A stretch of 64,000 nt of DNA from Nostoc sp. 'Lobaria pulmonaria (5183) cyanobiont' (GTDB lineage: Bacteria > Cyanobacteriota > Cyanobacteriia > Cyanobacteriales > Nostocaceae), in assembly GCF_002949795.1 (NCBI RefSeq), contig NZ_CP026692.1, positions 2,960,545 through 3,024,544 on the forward strand, given 5' to 3'. The notes under the pieces are model-generated. The model was not told where the DNA came from. It did no database searches and saw only the letters and a program-made list of their open reading frames with translations. The first letter of the stretch is position 1. Each line of letters begins with the position of its first letter. Shown piece after piece: positions 27,811 through 35,942 of the stretch. The translations under genes were made by a program, and so were the position numbers.

Positions 27811-28135
27811 TGTTAACTTCCAGTAAGCTTTGATAACGAGCAAAGCCTCTTGTCCAAGCGGGAACCCCGATAAATTTACTTAAAAAACTCCAACTCCTAC
27901 CACCAGTTAAGATCCACCAAGTTCCTATTCCCCAACCAGTAATTAGTACTGTCCACAACCATTTTTGAAACTCTTCTTGAAAAATCCCCCCAAAAATCCC
28001 ATTGATAATAAAGTAGGAGGCTAAGGCAATTACCGTCCAAGGAAGAATTTGATCGGCAGGAATTGGCCCTAACGAAGGTTGGCTTCCCAGAACTTGATTG
28101 ACTGGACGAAATTCTTGTTCCCGCTCTTGAGACAT
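27764..28135 (-). CDS. VirB3/TraL-like membrane protein
   Basis: A 123-residue protein with a polar N-terminus (QEREQEFRPVNQVLG), two close hydrophobic helices (ILPWTVIALASYFIINGIF and WLWTVLITGWGIGTWWILT) and a basic tail. Small two-helix proteins directly before virB4 are typically VirB3/TraL, which anchors the ATPase. The 47-base overlap with the VirB4 gene supports this. The tail ends KTKRRHRRK. Confidence 0.6.
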   Translation of the reverse strand: MSQEREQEFRPVNQVLGSQPSLGPIPADQILPWTVIALASYFIINGIFGGIFQEEFQKWLWTVLITGWGIGTWWILTGGRSWSFLSKFIGVPAWTRGFARYQSLLEVNNEAKNRKTKRRHRRK

Positions 28136-28149
28136 TTGAAATATCTAAA

Positions 28150-28770
28150 TTATTTATTAGGGCTAGCGCCAATTACAAAGCCTGTAAGTACATCAGCAAC
28201 GGTAACAGCAACAACCACTAATAGGGGAGTTCTGGCGATGCTTTGCCAATCTTCATCTTTACGCACTGCGTTAATCACACCAACTAAGGAAATTGCAATA
28301 TAGAGTAAGTAAATTGCCCGCAACACATTAAATATCAAACTTATTGCTGTGTTGCTATCACCACCATTGGTTGCTGAACCACGGAAGCTGGTTTTGAAAA
28401 AGTCTTCAGCTTTACCAAAAAATTGAGCTTGTGCGGGGGCTGCAAACCAGTCTAACCAATACAAACTCAGAACGATCGCTGCTGCTAAAATTTGTAATAA
28501 TATTAGCGATCGCCTTGGTAAATTCACTTGCTGTCCCATTTGCTGGATGATAACAGCAATTAAACTACCAACAAGTAAACAAAACAGCAGGATAGGACTT
28601 TTTAGGCTGATAACGCTAACCAATACAGCACAAGCAATCAAAAAAGGTACAGATTCAAGCAGAATAGTCAGACAGGATTTAAATGCCCGTCTTAACTTGT
28701 GAGATTTTTTCGCCGCACTACCAGTTAAAGCTTTGAAAAAGTTTCTCTCGTGAGAACTTTGTCTAAACAT
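28150..28770 (-). CDS. VirB2-like pilin precursor (tentative)
   Basis: A 206-residue protein with AGGAAAA before ATG 28770. Residues 1-35 are basic, 36-110 hold three hydrophobic segments, and a signal-peptidase-like site lies near residue 115 (DWFAAPAQA|QFFGKAEDFF). The part after the site, with two helices (NVLRAIYLLYIAISLVGVI and TPLLVVVAVTVADVLTGFVI), has the size and hairpin topology of a mature VirB2/TrbC pilin. The N-terminal region is much longer than usual pilin leaders. It is first in the cluster, where virB2 commonly lies. Confidence 0.5.
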   Translation of the reverse strand: MFRQSSHERNFFKALTGSAAKKSHKLRRAFKSCLTILLESVPFLIACAVLVSVISLKSPILLFCLLVGSLIAVIIQQMGQQVNLPRRSLILLQILAAAIVLSLYWLDWFAAPAQAQFFGKAEDFFKTSFRGSATNGGDSNTAISLIFNVLRAIYLLYIAISLVGVINAVRKDEDWQSIARTPLLVVVAVTVADVLTGFVIGASPNK

Positions 28771-29261
28771 TTGCTAATTTTCCTATGGTGTACTATAATT
28801 ATTACATGTATCAATTTTTACAATCAAACGTGCTTTAACATCATTCATTATTAATCAAATTATAAACCTATAGTAAAGTTTTATATTTTACATTAGTATT
28901 CTGAAGTTAAGTTAACATGATATTAAGATTTATCTAAAACTAAATTTCTCTGATTTGAAAAGCTGGATTGCAAATATCGAGATTGAACTGGTAGAGTCTT
29001 CTCGACTTTGAGAATTTACTCAATCTTCTCATACAGACAGCCTGGATAAACCAACTTCAAAGCCTTGACTTTCCCTATCTCATAGGTATCTGAGCAAACT
29101 GCTATGCTATAAATATTTCAGACTTGTATGTACACCGTAGGCTTGCTCTGAGTGCAGATCAAGGGTATTTTGGCTCTTTAGGGTTCTTCGGAGCGAACAT
29201 GAGATGAAACAGTATTGAGTCACCGAAATTCAAATACCTGTCTTGAAAAGTTTAGATCGAT
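28771..29261. other. Intergenic region upstream of the T4SS-like cluster
   Basis: About 490 bp, AT-rich near 28790-28960, with no supported gene. It must hold the promoter of the secretion-like cluster; I could not pick a specific one. Confidence 0.5.
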
Positions 29262-29309
29262 TGTAGAAAAATGGTAGACGTTCAAATGTACGTTTTACCA
29301 TTTTCTACA
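29262..29309. terminator. Bidirectional-looking hairpin after the GloVer gene
   Basis: TGTAGAAAAATGGTA (29262-29276) pairs with TACCATTTTCTACA (29296-29309), a 14-bp stem with one bulged A. On the minus strand it follows the GloVer-repeat gene by 18 bases and the descending arm is T-rich (CATTTTTCT), as in an intrinsic terminator. Confidence 0.6.
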
Positions 29310-29327
29310 TGCCGATTAGATTTGGAA

Positions 29328-30521
29328 CTAGATTACAAACTTAAACACAGTTCCTAGATTAGAACTACCGCCATTCGAGGCAGTACCGTAAAAGGCACCA
29401 TTTGAGAGCTGAATTAGCGTGGACTCTGGCGTTGCTCCATTAGTACCATTAAAACTAATTAAGCCGGTGATGGTTGCCCCAGTCAGCTGATAAATAACTC
29501 CTTTGTTATTTGCCCCACCAGCAGATGCTGTGCCATAGAAGTTACCATTGCTTGCTTTTATGAGTGCAGCCGTTGGGTTGGCCCCATTGGTGCCATTAAA
29601 ACTAGCAACTAAAACGGGTGTACCGCCACCAACTGGAACCTTGAATATAGCTCCTTTATTGCTGGCTCCACCCAGTTTAGCGGTGCCGTAGAGGAATCCA
29701 CTAGATTCAATTAATCCAGATTGCGGATTTGCCCCATTGGCGCCACTAAAGCTATATGAAGTCAGTATTCCTGCGGGAGTTAACTTGAACACAACTCCTT
29801 TAGCACTTGTTCCACCGGCAGAAGCACTGCCATAGTAGTTTCCATCGGTAGCCAGTTGCAATCTTGCTAATGGAGTTGCTCCATCAGTACCACTGAAGCT
29901 TCTAATGGTGGTGAGTGCCCCGGTGGTGGGCGAAACCTTGAATATAGTTCCTTTCTTATTGGCCCCACCTGTAGAGCTTGTCCCCCACAAATTGCCATCA
30001 GTACCTGTAATCAGTCGGCCTGCTGGGTTAGCCCCATTAGTGCCTGTGAAATTTGTAAGAGTTGTCAGGGTTGTAAAAGCTGTTTTTGCCAACTTAAACA
30101 CACTGCCGAGGTCACTTGTACCACCTGTAAAGGTTGCCCCATATAAATTGCCATCGGCTGCTTGGAATAATCTAGCAACTGGATTAGTCCCTTTATTGAT
30201 TCCAGAGGTTCCGGTGAAGTTTATTAGTGTGGTCAGAGTAGTGAAAGCAGTAGGAGTTAACTTGAATGCAGTTCCTTTGCCAGAAGTGCCACCAGCAGAA
30301 GTAGTTCCATAAAGATTGCCATCAGTACCGTTGCCTTTAAGTACACCAGCTCTTGGTGTAGCTCCGTTGGTGCCGTTGAAATTTACAACAGTAGTCAATG
30401 TTGCAGCAAAGGCTTGTTGGAAGGGTAGTAGTAGTGAAGAAGCTAAAACAGTCGTCAGAGAAGTTAAAATCAATACCTTATTTTTGCTCTGGCGTTGTTT
30501 GTACAGATTAATCTTGTTCAT
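29328..30521 (-). CDS. Secreted seven-repeat GloVer protein
   Basis: About 397 residues from ATG 30521, which has GAGG six bases upstream. A signal peptide (VLILTSLTTVLASSLLLPFQ, cut after AFA) is followed by seven tandem units of about 50 residues, each with a variant of DGNLYGTTSAGG..KGT.FKL. This is the GloVer tandem repeat (TIGR03803 type), which should fold as a beta-propeller; seven units suit one closed ring. No C-terminal anchor is seen, so the protein is probably released or surface-associated. Function of the family is unknown. It is not co-directional with any close neighbour except the secretion cluster beyond the terminator. Confidence 0.85.
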   Translation of the reverse strand: MNKINLYKQRQSKNKVLILTSLTTVLASSLLLPFQQAFAATLTTVVNFNGTNGATPRAGVLKGNGTDGNLYGTTSAGGTSGKGTAFKLTPTAFTTLTTLINFTGTSGINKGTNPVARLFQAADGNLYGATFTGGTSDLGSVFKLAKTAFTTLTTLTNFTGTNGANPAGRLITGTDGNLWGTSSTGGANKKGTIFKVSPTTGALTTIRSFSGTDGATPLARLQLATDGNYYGSASAGGTSAKGVVFKLTPAGILTSYSFSGANGANPQSGLIESSGFLYGTAKLGGASNKGAIFKVPVGGGTPVLVASFNGTNGANPTAALIKASNGNFYGTASAGGANNKGVIYQLTGATITGLISFNGTNGATPESTLIQLSNGAFYGTASNGGSSNLGTVFKFVI

Positions 30522-31434
30522 TGAATACCTCAAAAAAAGTTAGTGGAGACGGAATTGTAGCTAGTTCTAACGGATTTTGTGATGGCTGCTACTCATGACT
30601 AAATACCAATTTGAAAAACGATCGCTACAAATGTAGGTTAGGAAGCCACGTCTGTAGAAGGGTTTTCCAGCTTTTCTGCGTTTAAGCAAGCTACGCCTAG
30701 CCTCTCCCTTTGGATAAAAGGAAGAAACAAGTGGCGTTTGAAGGAGGAAACCCAAGACCCCAACATCTTGTATGTGTTGGGTTTTACTCCGTCATCTACA
30801 AGATATTGCTACGACTCAATCTACGTGTTGAGCGCAGTTTTATCTAAAGTTAGTAGAATTTGTCAGCCTAGACACTAGTGAGAAAATGCCTTAAATGTTG
30901 GTATAGCCCTATTTGAAAAGGACTCAGAAAGCCTGTTTTACCAACACCACAAAAACCGTACTAGCACTGAGTCAATAACGTGAATGGCACGATTAATGAT
31001 TTCGTTCGGTAGCATAAAACATTATTTATATTTTTGATGTCGTGAAAAACACAAAAACAGTGAAAAATCCACGATTTTGACAGAATATAGTCACAAAACT
31101 CGATTCCGAGCAACCCAGATAGTGTGTTTTTTGTCAAGCAATTAGTAAACTCTATTAAATACTGATTAAAGCCTCTAAAAAATATTAATAAGAAAAACTA
31201 CATACTTAAATGAAAAATGAAAGGTTTTTATTTTCTTTAAAAAAAGAATAAAAGTGTTTTAAAAGTAGTTTTAAAACAGTGGATATGCTCCTCTTCCCGC
31301 TGCCATTAAAACTCTATCTCGAAATGTTGTGAATACTTACGTCAAACCATAATTGGGTGAATACTGTTTTTAGTCTTATCCTCCCTTGTATCCTTTAGGT
31401 TTTTAAATGTCTTGACAAAGATATGAAAGTTATA

Positions 31435-31462
31435 CCCCAGGATTATATTTATAATCTTGGGG
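31435..31462. repeat. 12-bp stem hairpin in noncoding DNA
   Basis: CCCCAGGATTAT and ATAATCTTGGGG pair over 12 bases (one G-T) around an ATTT loop, followed by ATTTATTG on the plus strand. A TTGACA lies at 31412-31417. It may end or form a small RNA, but no transcript is shown. Confidence 0.6.
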
Positions 31463-31641
31463 ATTTATTGAGGCGATAATTTTATATCAATAACTCCTGA
31501 AAATGTCCTTATTTAGCAACTTTAAGGCATTATTAGCAGTAATAGTCAAGCTTTTAGAAGTTTATCTTATTCAACTATAGATAGTAAATTGAGTACCCTT
31601 GAAGTCTATAAGTTGATGGGTATAAATAAATATTCAGATAG

Positions 31642-31694
31642 TTTGCGATCGCTTTTAGGCATCCACCGATGCTGTCAGGTGAAGCGATCGCAAA
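31642..31694. repeat. Inverted repeat built on two HIP1 sites
   Basis: TTTGCGATCGCTT (31642-31654) and AAGCGATCGCAAA (31682-31694) are exact reverse complements of 13 bases. Inside, GCAT (31659) and ATGC (31669) can form a nested stem. Since HIP1 is itself a palindrome, the extra flanking pairs are what make the repeat notable. Confidence 0.65.
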
Positions 31695-31975
31695 GTTTGG
31701 CATCAACTATGTTATAATTTTTATCTGTTGAGAAATATTTTCGGTCATGTGACTGACTATATAGACGCCTCTCCGAATCTAAATCTCTACACCCTTTGAT
31801 TCTGAAGGTGTTTGATGTTATCAGTATTCCAAAAATTGAAATTTTAGTTAGCCGAAATGTATTGCAATACCTCGCGTGATGCTGATACATCCAACTGTCA
31901 AAAAAAGGTGCTAAGAAGAACGGACAAGTCTAGTGTGTCACACACGCAGACAACCTACGGATACTACTGGAACTT

Positions 31976-32404
31976 ATGCCCACGGATATAATTACTCGTC
32001 CTGAGTCCCTTACAGAAGATTGCTTTTTTACTTACGCCCTTGGGACTGATTTGCACGATCCTAATTCGACAGCCAAATATTTACGCCGAATCAGAAAAGA
32101 AGATAAACCATATATCGATATAGCTGTTTCTACCAGACCTGGCTATCGGTTTGAGGTTTGCCTTATCCCTGTTGAAGGGTTCGTTCAAGAAACAATATTG
32201 ACAAAAGACGGGTTAGCCAAAGCTTTAGCGATTATTTGTGCCGTATCTAGTAAAGCTAGGAAACGATTCCCTTCAGGAAATGGACAAGAAATAGTCCGGT
32301 GTCAATTTAGTAACTTAGCTGATGCAGTCGCTGTAGCGAATAGACTATCTGCATTACCCTCTGATATGTATGAAACTCTCGTCAAGCTACCAAATGCTTT
32401 GTAA
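31976..32404 (+). CDS. Unknown protein
   Basis: A 142-residue soluble protein with a clean frame and ATG start. It has no signal peptide or membrane segment; the segments RKEDKPYIDIAVSTRPGYRF and GNGQEIVRCQFSNLADAVAV suggest an alpha/beta fold. I do not recognise a family; it reads like a conserved cyanobacterial hypothetical protein. It precedes the DUF3134 gene by 206 bp on the same strand. Confidence 0.6.
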   Translation: MPTDIITRPESLTEDCFFTYALGTDLHDPNSTAKYLRRIRKEDKPYIDIAVSTRPGYRFEVCLIPVEGFVQETILTKDGLAKALAIICAVSSKARKRFPSGNGQEIVRCQFSNLADAVAVANRLSALPSDMYETLVKLPNAL

Positions 32405-32610
32405 TAATATATTGCATCGGCTGGAATATTTATTATTAAAACTGACGCGGGGACATTTTAATGGTAAATAGCTAGATGGACTTGAGACGAAAACTTCAAT
32501 GGGTCATATTTCATCTGTTGATAAAAAGCTTGTCATACAAGACTTTTAACCTTAATGTACAATTTTGATGTTTTTGTACGCCAACCTATAATTCAAAGTG
32601 AGTTTTTTTT

Positions 32611-32844
32611 ATGCCTATAAGTCCTTTGCGTGAAGAACCTCGTAACCAGCGAGCGCCTGTAATTCGTACAAGTAATGAGTTTATTCTCTTGGAATGGCTG
32701 AAGTCTACTGGTCGTCTAATCGAGCGCGAACATCAAGAATCTGAGTATCTAACTGAAGTAGAAGAAATTTCCGAAATGATCGACCTTGACGATATCCCTT
32801 ACGATCATGACGATGATGATGCTGAAATGGATTTGGAAGCCTAG
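32611..32844 (+). CDS. DUF3134 family small acidic protein
   Basis: A 77-residue protein beginning PISPLREEPRNQRAPVI, with EWLKSTGRL in the middle and a very acidic tail (IPYDHDDDDAEMDLEA). These match the DUF3134 family of small cyanobacterial proteins, whose role is unknown. The stop at 32844 is followed by a heptamer repeat array and, further on, a bidirectional terminator. Confidence 0.8.
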   Translation: MPISPLREEPRNQRAPVIRTSNEFILLEWLKSTGRLIEREHQESEYLTEVEEISEMIDLDDIPYDHDDDDAEMDLEA

Positions 32845-32863
32845 TACCGCAAGGCGGAAGTCA

Positions 32864-32976
32864 AAAGTCAAAAGTCAAAAGTCAAAAGAAGTGTATTCCG
32901 GGCTTTTACGCCATTTGAAATGGTATGTTTATTTCCGCCGTGTTGTACTAGTAGCGTAATTCGTAATTCGTAATTA
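32864..32976. repeat. Heptanucleotide tandem repeats
   Basis: Four tandem copies of AGTCAAA (about 32865-32893) and, 60 bases on, about three copies of GTAATTC (about 32955-32975). Such heptamer arrays (STRR) are common in Nostocales genomes and vary in copy number. Confidence 0.85.
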
Positions 32977-33031
32977 CTATATCGCAAGCGTTCCATTGAT
33001 TTGGAATGGGTGTTTCATTGACGCCGAAAGG

Positions 33032-33070
33032 CTAAAATTCCTGACTGATCTAAAAAGTCGGGAATTTTAG
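33032..33070. terminator. Bidirectional terminator between DUF3134 and mltA
   Basis: CTAAAATTCCTGAC and GTCGGGAATTTTAG pair over 14 bases with one G-T, loop of 12. A/T-rich arms give T-runs on both strands. It serves the convergent plus-strand DUF3134 gene and minus-strand mltA. Confidence 0.7.
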
Positions 33071-33089
33071 TATTAAAATGCGAGTGTGT

Positions 33090-34382
33090 TTAATTCTTGG
33101 ACTTAAGTAAGAGATAAAATAATTGTCCATTACTGACTGTAACACCAGCGCGATCGCCTGCTATTTTCCCAGTACCTAAAAAATAATCTACTCTACCTGC
33201 ACCTTTAATTGCACCTCCGGTATCTTGGTCAAGAACATAGCGACTAACGATGCGCTCCTCCATTTTTCCGGTAGGATTAACAAAGGGAATGGAAGCGCGA
33301 ATCAACGCTAAAGCACCAGGAGGCATGAGAGATTTATCTGTAGCAATAGAACGCTCTGCTGTTAATGGTACGTTGATAAAACCTTGCGCTGGCTCACCGT
33401 GATTTTCTTGAAAAAAAACAAAGCTGGGATCGCGCGGAATATAAATATTTAATTCTTGGGGATGCTTTTGGAAATAGTTAAGAATAATTGGCATAGTTAC
33501 ACCTTGTAGCGGTAATTTGCCATCATTCACTAATTCTCGCCCAATACTTTTGTAGTTATAAGCGGTATTACCCGCATAGCCAATTGCTGTTTGAGTCCCA
33601 TCGGGAAGTTGAAGTCTCGCCGAACCTTCAATTTGAGCTAGATATGGTTCGAGGCGAAGGCGAAACCAAAACAACTCTAATCCTCGCAATTTCCCTTTTG
33701 CACTTTGTAAACCATCTACTCCTTCTAACTCCTCGCGTGTCGGATGAGGTTTAGTCCAAGAGTTGAAATCAGGAGGTAAGCGATAAACAGGATAGCGATA
33801 TTCGGTTGTGAGGACGCGACTAGCTGCGTAAAGTGGCTCATAATAGGCGGTGAATAAAACGGAACCTTTCTTATCTTTACCGACTGACTGGTAAAGAACA
33901 AATTCTCGCAGGATGGCTTGATGTAATTCTGTTGCAGAATTAGTTTTTAATAGGAGTTCGCGGAATCTTTTCAAGCTTTTGATGACGCGATCGCGCGTAA
34001 TCCCAGCCACCGGATAGTTTTGATAAGCAGCCGCAGCATTAGCTGTTTGCAGATATTGAAGACTGCGAGCGATCGCACCGATCAGTGCCTTTTTGTCTGG
34101 TATTTTTCCATAAATTACTTCATCCAAACAAGAGGTATCATTTTGACAACAAGTAATTGGTAGTCTTGGGATTAATGGTAATTTTTGTTTTTGTGGAAAT
34201 GCATCTTGATTTTCAGCAGTCAAGGACACTGGTAGATCCCACTTTTTTATCTTACATTCTGGCGAAATGAGTTCCTGATGCGTCAAAGATTGCATCCGCA
34301 CCAGGAAAATTGATAAAATCACAGGTAAACTGATGGCGATAATTTTGTTAAACTTTCCTAACCCAGTAAGTGTCTTTTTCAT
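33090..34382 (-). CDS. mltA: Membrane-bound lytic murein transglycosylase A (MltA)
   Basis: A 430-residue enzyme that cleaves peptidoglycan glycan strands, leaving 1,6-anhydromuramic ends. The N-terminus has one hydrophobic segment (IIAISLPVILSIFLVRM) as signal or anchor; no lipobox Cys is evident, unlike E. coli MltA. The MltA domain begins near GSVLFTAYYEPLYAASR and includes TAIGYAGNTAYNYKSIGREL; the C-terminal 3D-type domain shows VLDQDTGGAIKGAGRVDYFL with the conserved Asp residues. The length is above the E. coli enzyme because of a Cys-containing N-terminal extension. Minus strand, downstream of pcxA. Confidence 0.93.
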   Translation of the reverse strand: MKKTLTGLGKFNKIIAISLPVILSIFLVRMQSLTHQELISPECKIKKWDLPVSLTAENQDAFPQKQKLPLIPRLPITCCQNDTSCLDEVIYGKIPDKKALIGAIARSLQYLQTANAAAAYQNYPVAGITRDRVIKSLKRFRELLLKTNSATELHQAILREFVLYQSVGKDKKGSVLFTAYYEPLYAASRVLTTEYRYPVYRLPPDFNSWTKPHPTREELEGVDGLQSAKGKLRGLELFWFRLRLEPYLAQIEGSARLQLPDGTQTAIGYAGNTAYNYKSIGRELVNDGKLPLQGVTMPIILNYFQKHPQELNIYIPRDPSFVFFQENHGEPAQGFINVPLTAERSIATDKSLMPPGALALIRASIPFVNPTGKMEERIVSRYVLDQDTGGAIKGAGRVDYFLGTGKIAGDRAGVTVSNGQLFYLLLKSKN

Positions 34383-34507
34383 TAAAATTCAAAATTTTTA
34401 AGATTCTCCCACCTCGCTCAAATTCTAAAATCAAAAACCAAAAATTATTTAATTGTTTCACAACACCAAAAGTTTTACCCAATGCCCAATGCCCAATGCC
34501 CTATTGC

Positions 34508-35854
34508 TTATTCATTCATATTACGGTAAGTCGCAACAGCAGAAGGCGATATCCGGTTCAAATATCGGAAGATCCAATACTTAAATATGGTATCCAAAAT
34601 CACCGGAAATGTAGCGATAAATAAGAAGATAAAATTTCTATCTGCCGGTAATCCCCAATGGCGTGATACTCCTTCTAGAAGTACTTCCCAGCCATGAGGA
34701 GAGTGGAATCCTACAAAGATGTCAGTAAACAAAATAATGATAAATGCCTTGGCACTATCACTAAGTCCATAGACAATATTATCAAAGAAATCTTTGAGCA
34801 CAGCAATAGAAGACTTACTGACTAACAAAAGCCAGATAAAAGCAACCACCGAGAACATATCTGCAAAAACATTTTTGATCGCACCAGAGCTTTCGTGACG
34901 AAATTCTTCAGCAAGCTCTTTCGCCTTATTTTTCATTTCAGTCTCTATCTGCTCAGGTAACAGTGGAGGAGCTTTGACAATGAGATTTTCAAACTTGAGC
35001 TTTTCTTCAAATGTTTGTAATTTTTCAAAGGCTTCCTCTTCCATTTCAGAATTGAGAAATATCTGCATTTCCTCAGTATTTCTAAATTTCTCAATAATTG
35101 GGCCGACTACAAAAGTTTTTGCTATCTGATGCGTTAAAAGTGGTACGATAATTAATAGTAAAAGAAACCTGAGAGATATTATTGTTCTTTTTTGAGTTTG
35201 ACGAAAATTCTGAATTACTTCTTGTTCCGAATTAGGGTCTAATTCAACTTGCAGACGAGTAATAGTACTTAAAATAGAGCGAGGTAAAACACCCGTTGTA
35301 TCGGTTTTACTCTTAGCTTTTGGTTTATGATTTAAGTCTTGATTTGATATTTTGGGTGGTAATGTTGGAGTATTAACGAGCAGCGATTTGTCGTCAGATA
35401 TTACAGAGTTAACTGGCAGACTTGGAGGTTTGACTACTAAAGCGTTAGAAGTTACTCGCTCGGAACTTGTTGTGTATTTAGATAAAACTTGGTCGATATA
35501 GTTTAGCTTTTCCAAAACTAAAGAAGGACTTAAATACTCTATACCTGCTTTTTGAGCAGCTTTTTGATTCTCTTCATTTAGAAACCAACGGCTTCCTCTA
35601 AACTCCGTCAGCCGCATCCTGGCAATTTTTAATAGCTTGTTGAGGTCTGACTCAAAATAATCCATCACACTGTTACTGTACATGGCTGAGTCAATGTCTA
35701 TTTTGTTACCATTGAAATGCTTATCTTCTATTTCCTGAATCTTTAATACTGCATCGTAAGCTTGATTTAAAGAACGTTCAGGAGTCTGTAAGTACCATCG
35801 ATAAGCAGCAAGTAAGAAAGAATAGATTTTTTGGCTAAAAACAGAGTTTTTCAT
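34508..35854 (-). CDS. pcxA: Proton extrusion protein PcxA (CemA homologue)
   Basis: About 448 residues from ATG 35854. PcxA/CotA is a cytoplasmic-membrane protein needed for light-induced proton extrusion, related to chloroplast CemA. The N-terminal soluble half holds SFLLAAYRWYLQTPERSLNQ and a variable linker; the CemA-like part starts near LPRSILSTITRLQVELDP. Four membrane segments follow (FLLLLIIVPLLTHQIAKTF; FSVVAFIWLLLVS; FIIILFTDIFVGFHSPHGWE; FIFLFIATFPVILDTIFKYW), ending NRISPSAVATYRNMNE, a typical family C-terminus. Confidence 0.93.
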   Translation of the reverse strand: MKNSVFSQKIYSFLLAAYRWYLQTPERSLNQAYDAVLKIQEIEDKHFNGNKIDIDSAMYSNSVMDYFESDLNKLLKIARMRLTEFRGSRWFLNEENQKAAQKAGIEYLSPSLVLEKLNYIDQVLSKYTTSSERVTSNALVVKPPSLPVNSVISDDKSLLVNTPTLPPKISNQDLNHKPKAKSKTDTTGVLPRSILSTITRLQVELDPNSEQEVIQNFRQTQKRTIISLRFLLLLIIVPLLTHQIAKTFVVGPIIEKFRNTEEMQIFLNSEMEEEAFEKLQTFEEKLKFENLIVKAPPLLPEQIETEMKNKAKELAEEFRHESSGAIKNVFADMFSVVAFIWLLLVSKSSIAVLKDFFDNIVYGLSDSAKAFIIILFTDIFVGFHSPHGWEVLLEGVSRHWGLPADRNFIFLFIATFPVILDTIFKYWIFRYLNRISPSAVATYRNMNE

Positions 35855-35942
35855 TGCAGACAATCATTCAGCATTATTTAATGACTTATTAACCTTAAGT
35901 TAACGCACGAGGTATACTAACAAATCTACAAGGAGAAAGGTT

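Larger units (their letters stand above)
30534..31975. other. 1.4-kb AT-rich intergenic region with hairpins
   Basis: No credible protein gene. Structured pieces: CCCAACA/TGTTGGG hairpin followed by TTTTA (30759-30785), a 12-bp stem at 31435-31462, and a HIP1-containing inverted repeat at 31642-31694, listed separately. Two minus-strand frames (30567-30755, 31675-31890) look like translated repeats. The region separates the GloVer gene from a divergent plus-strand gene. Confidence 0.6.

Noticed and set aside
17951-28770. A complete conjugative element
   Set aside because: No relaxase, VirD4, integrase or attachment repeats were seen, and the flanks are ordinary chromosomal genes.
30567-30755. 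62-codon minus-strand frame
   Set aside because: Lies in repeat-type DNA (CTACGCCTAGCC), has Arg-rich low-complexity composition and no ribosome-binding site; probably a translated repeat.
31675-31890. 71-codon minus-strand frame
   Set aside because: Overlaps the HIP1 inverted repeat and has no recognisable protein character or ribosome-binding site.
32864-32976. Short tandem repeats considered as a CRISPR array
   Set aside because: Units are 7 bp with no spacers; this is the heptanucleotide repeat type, not CRISPR.
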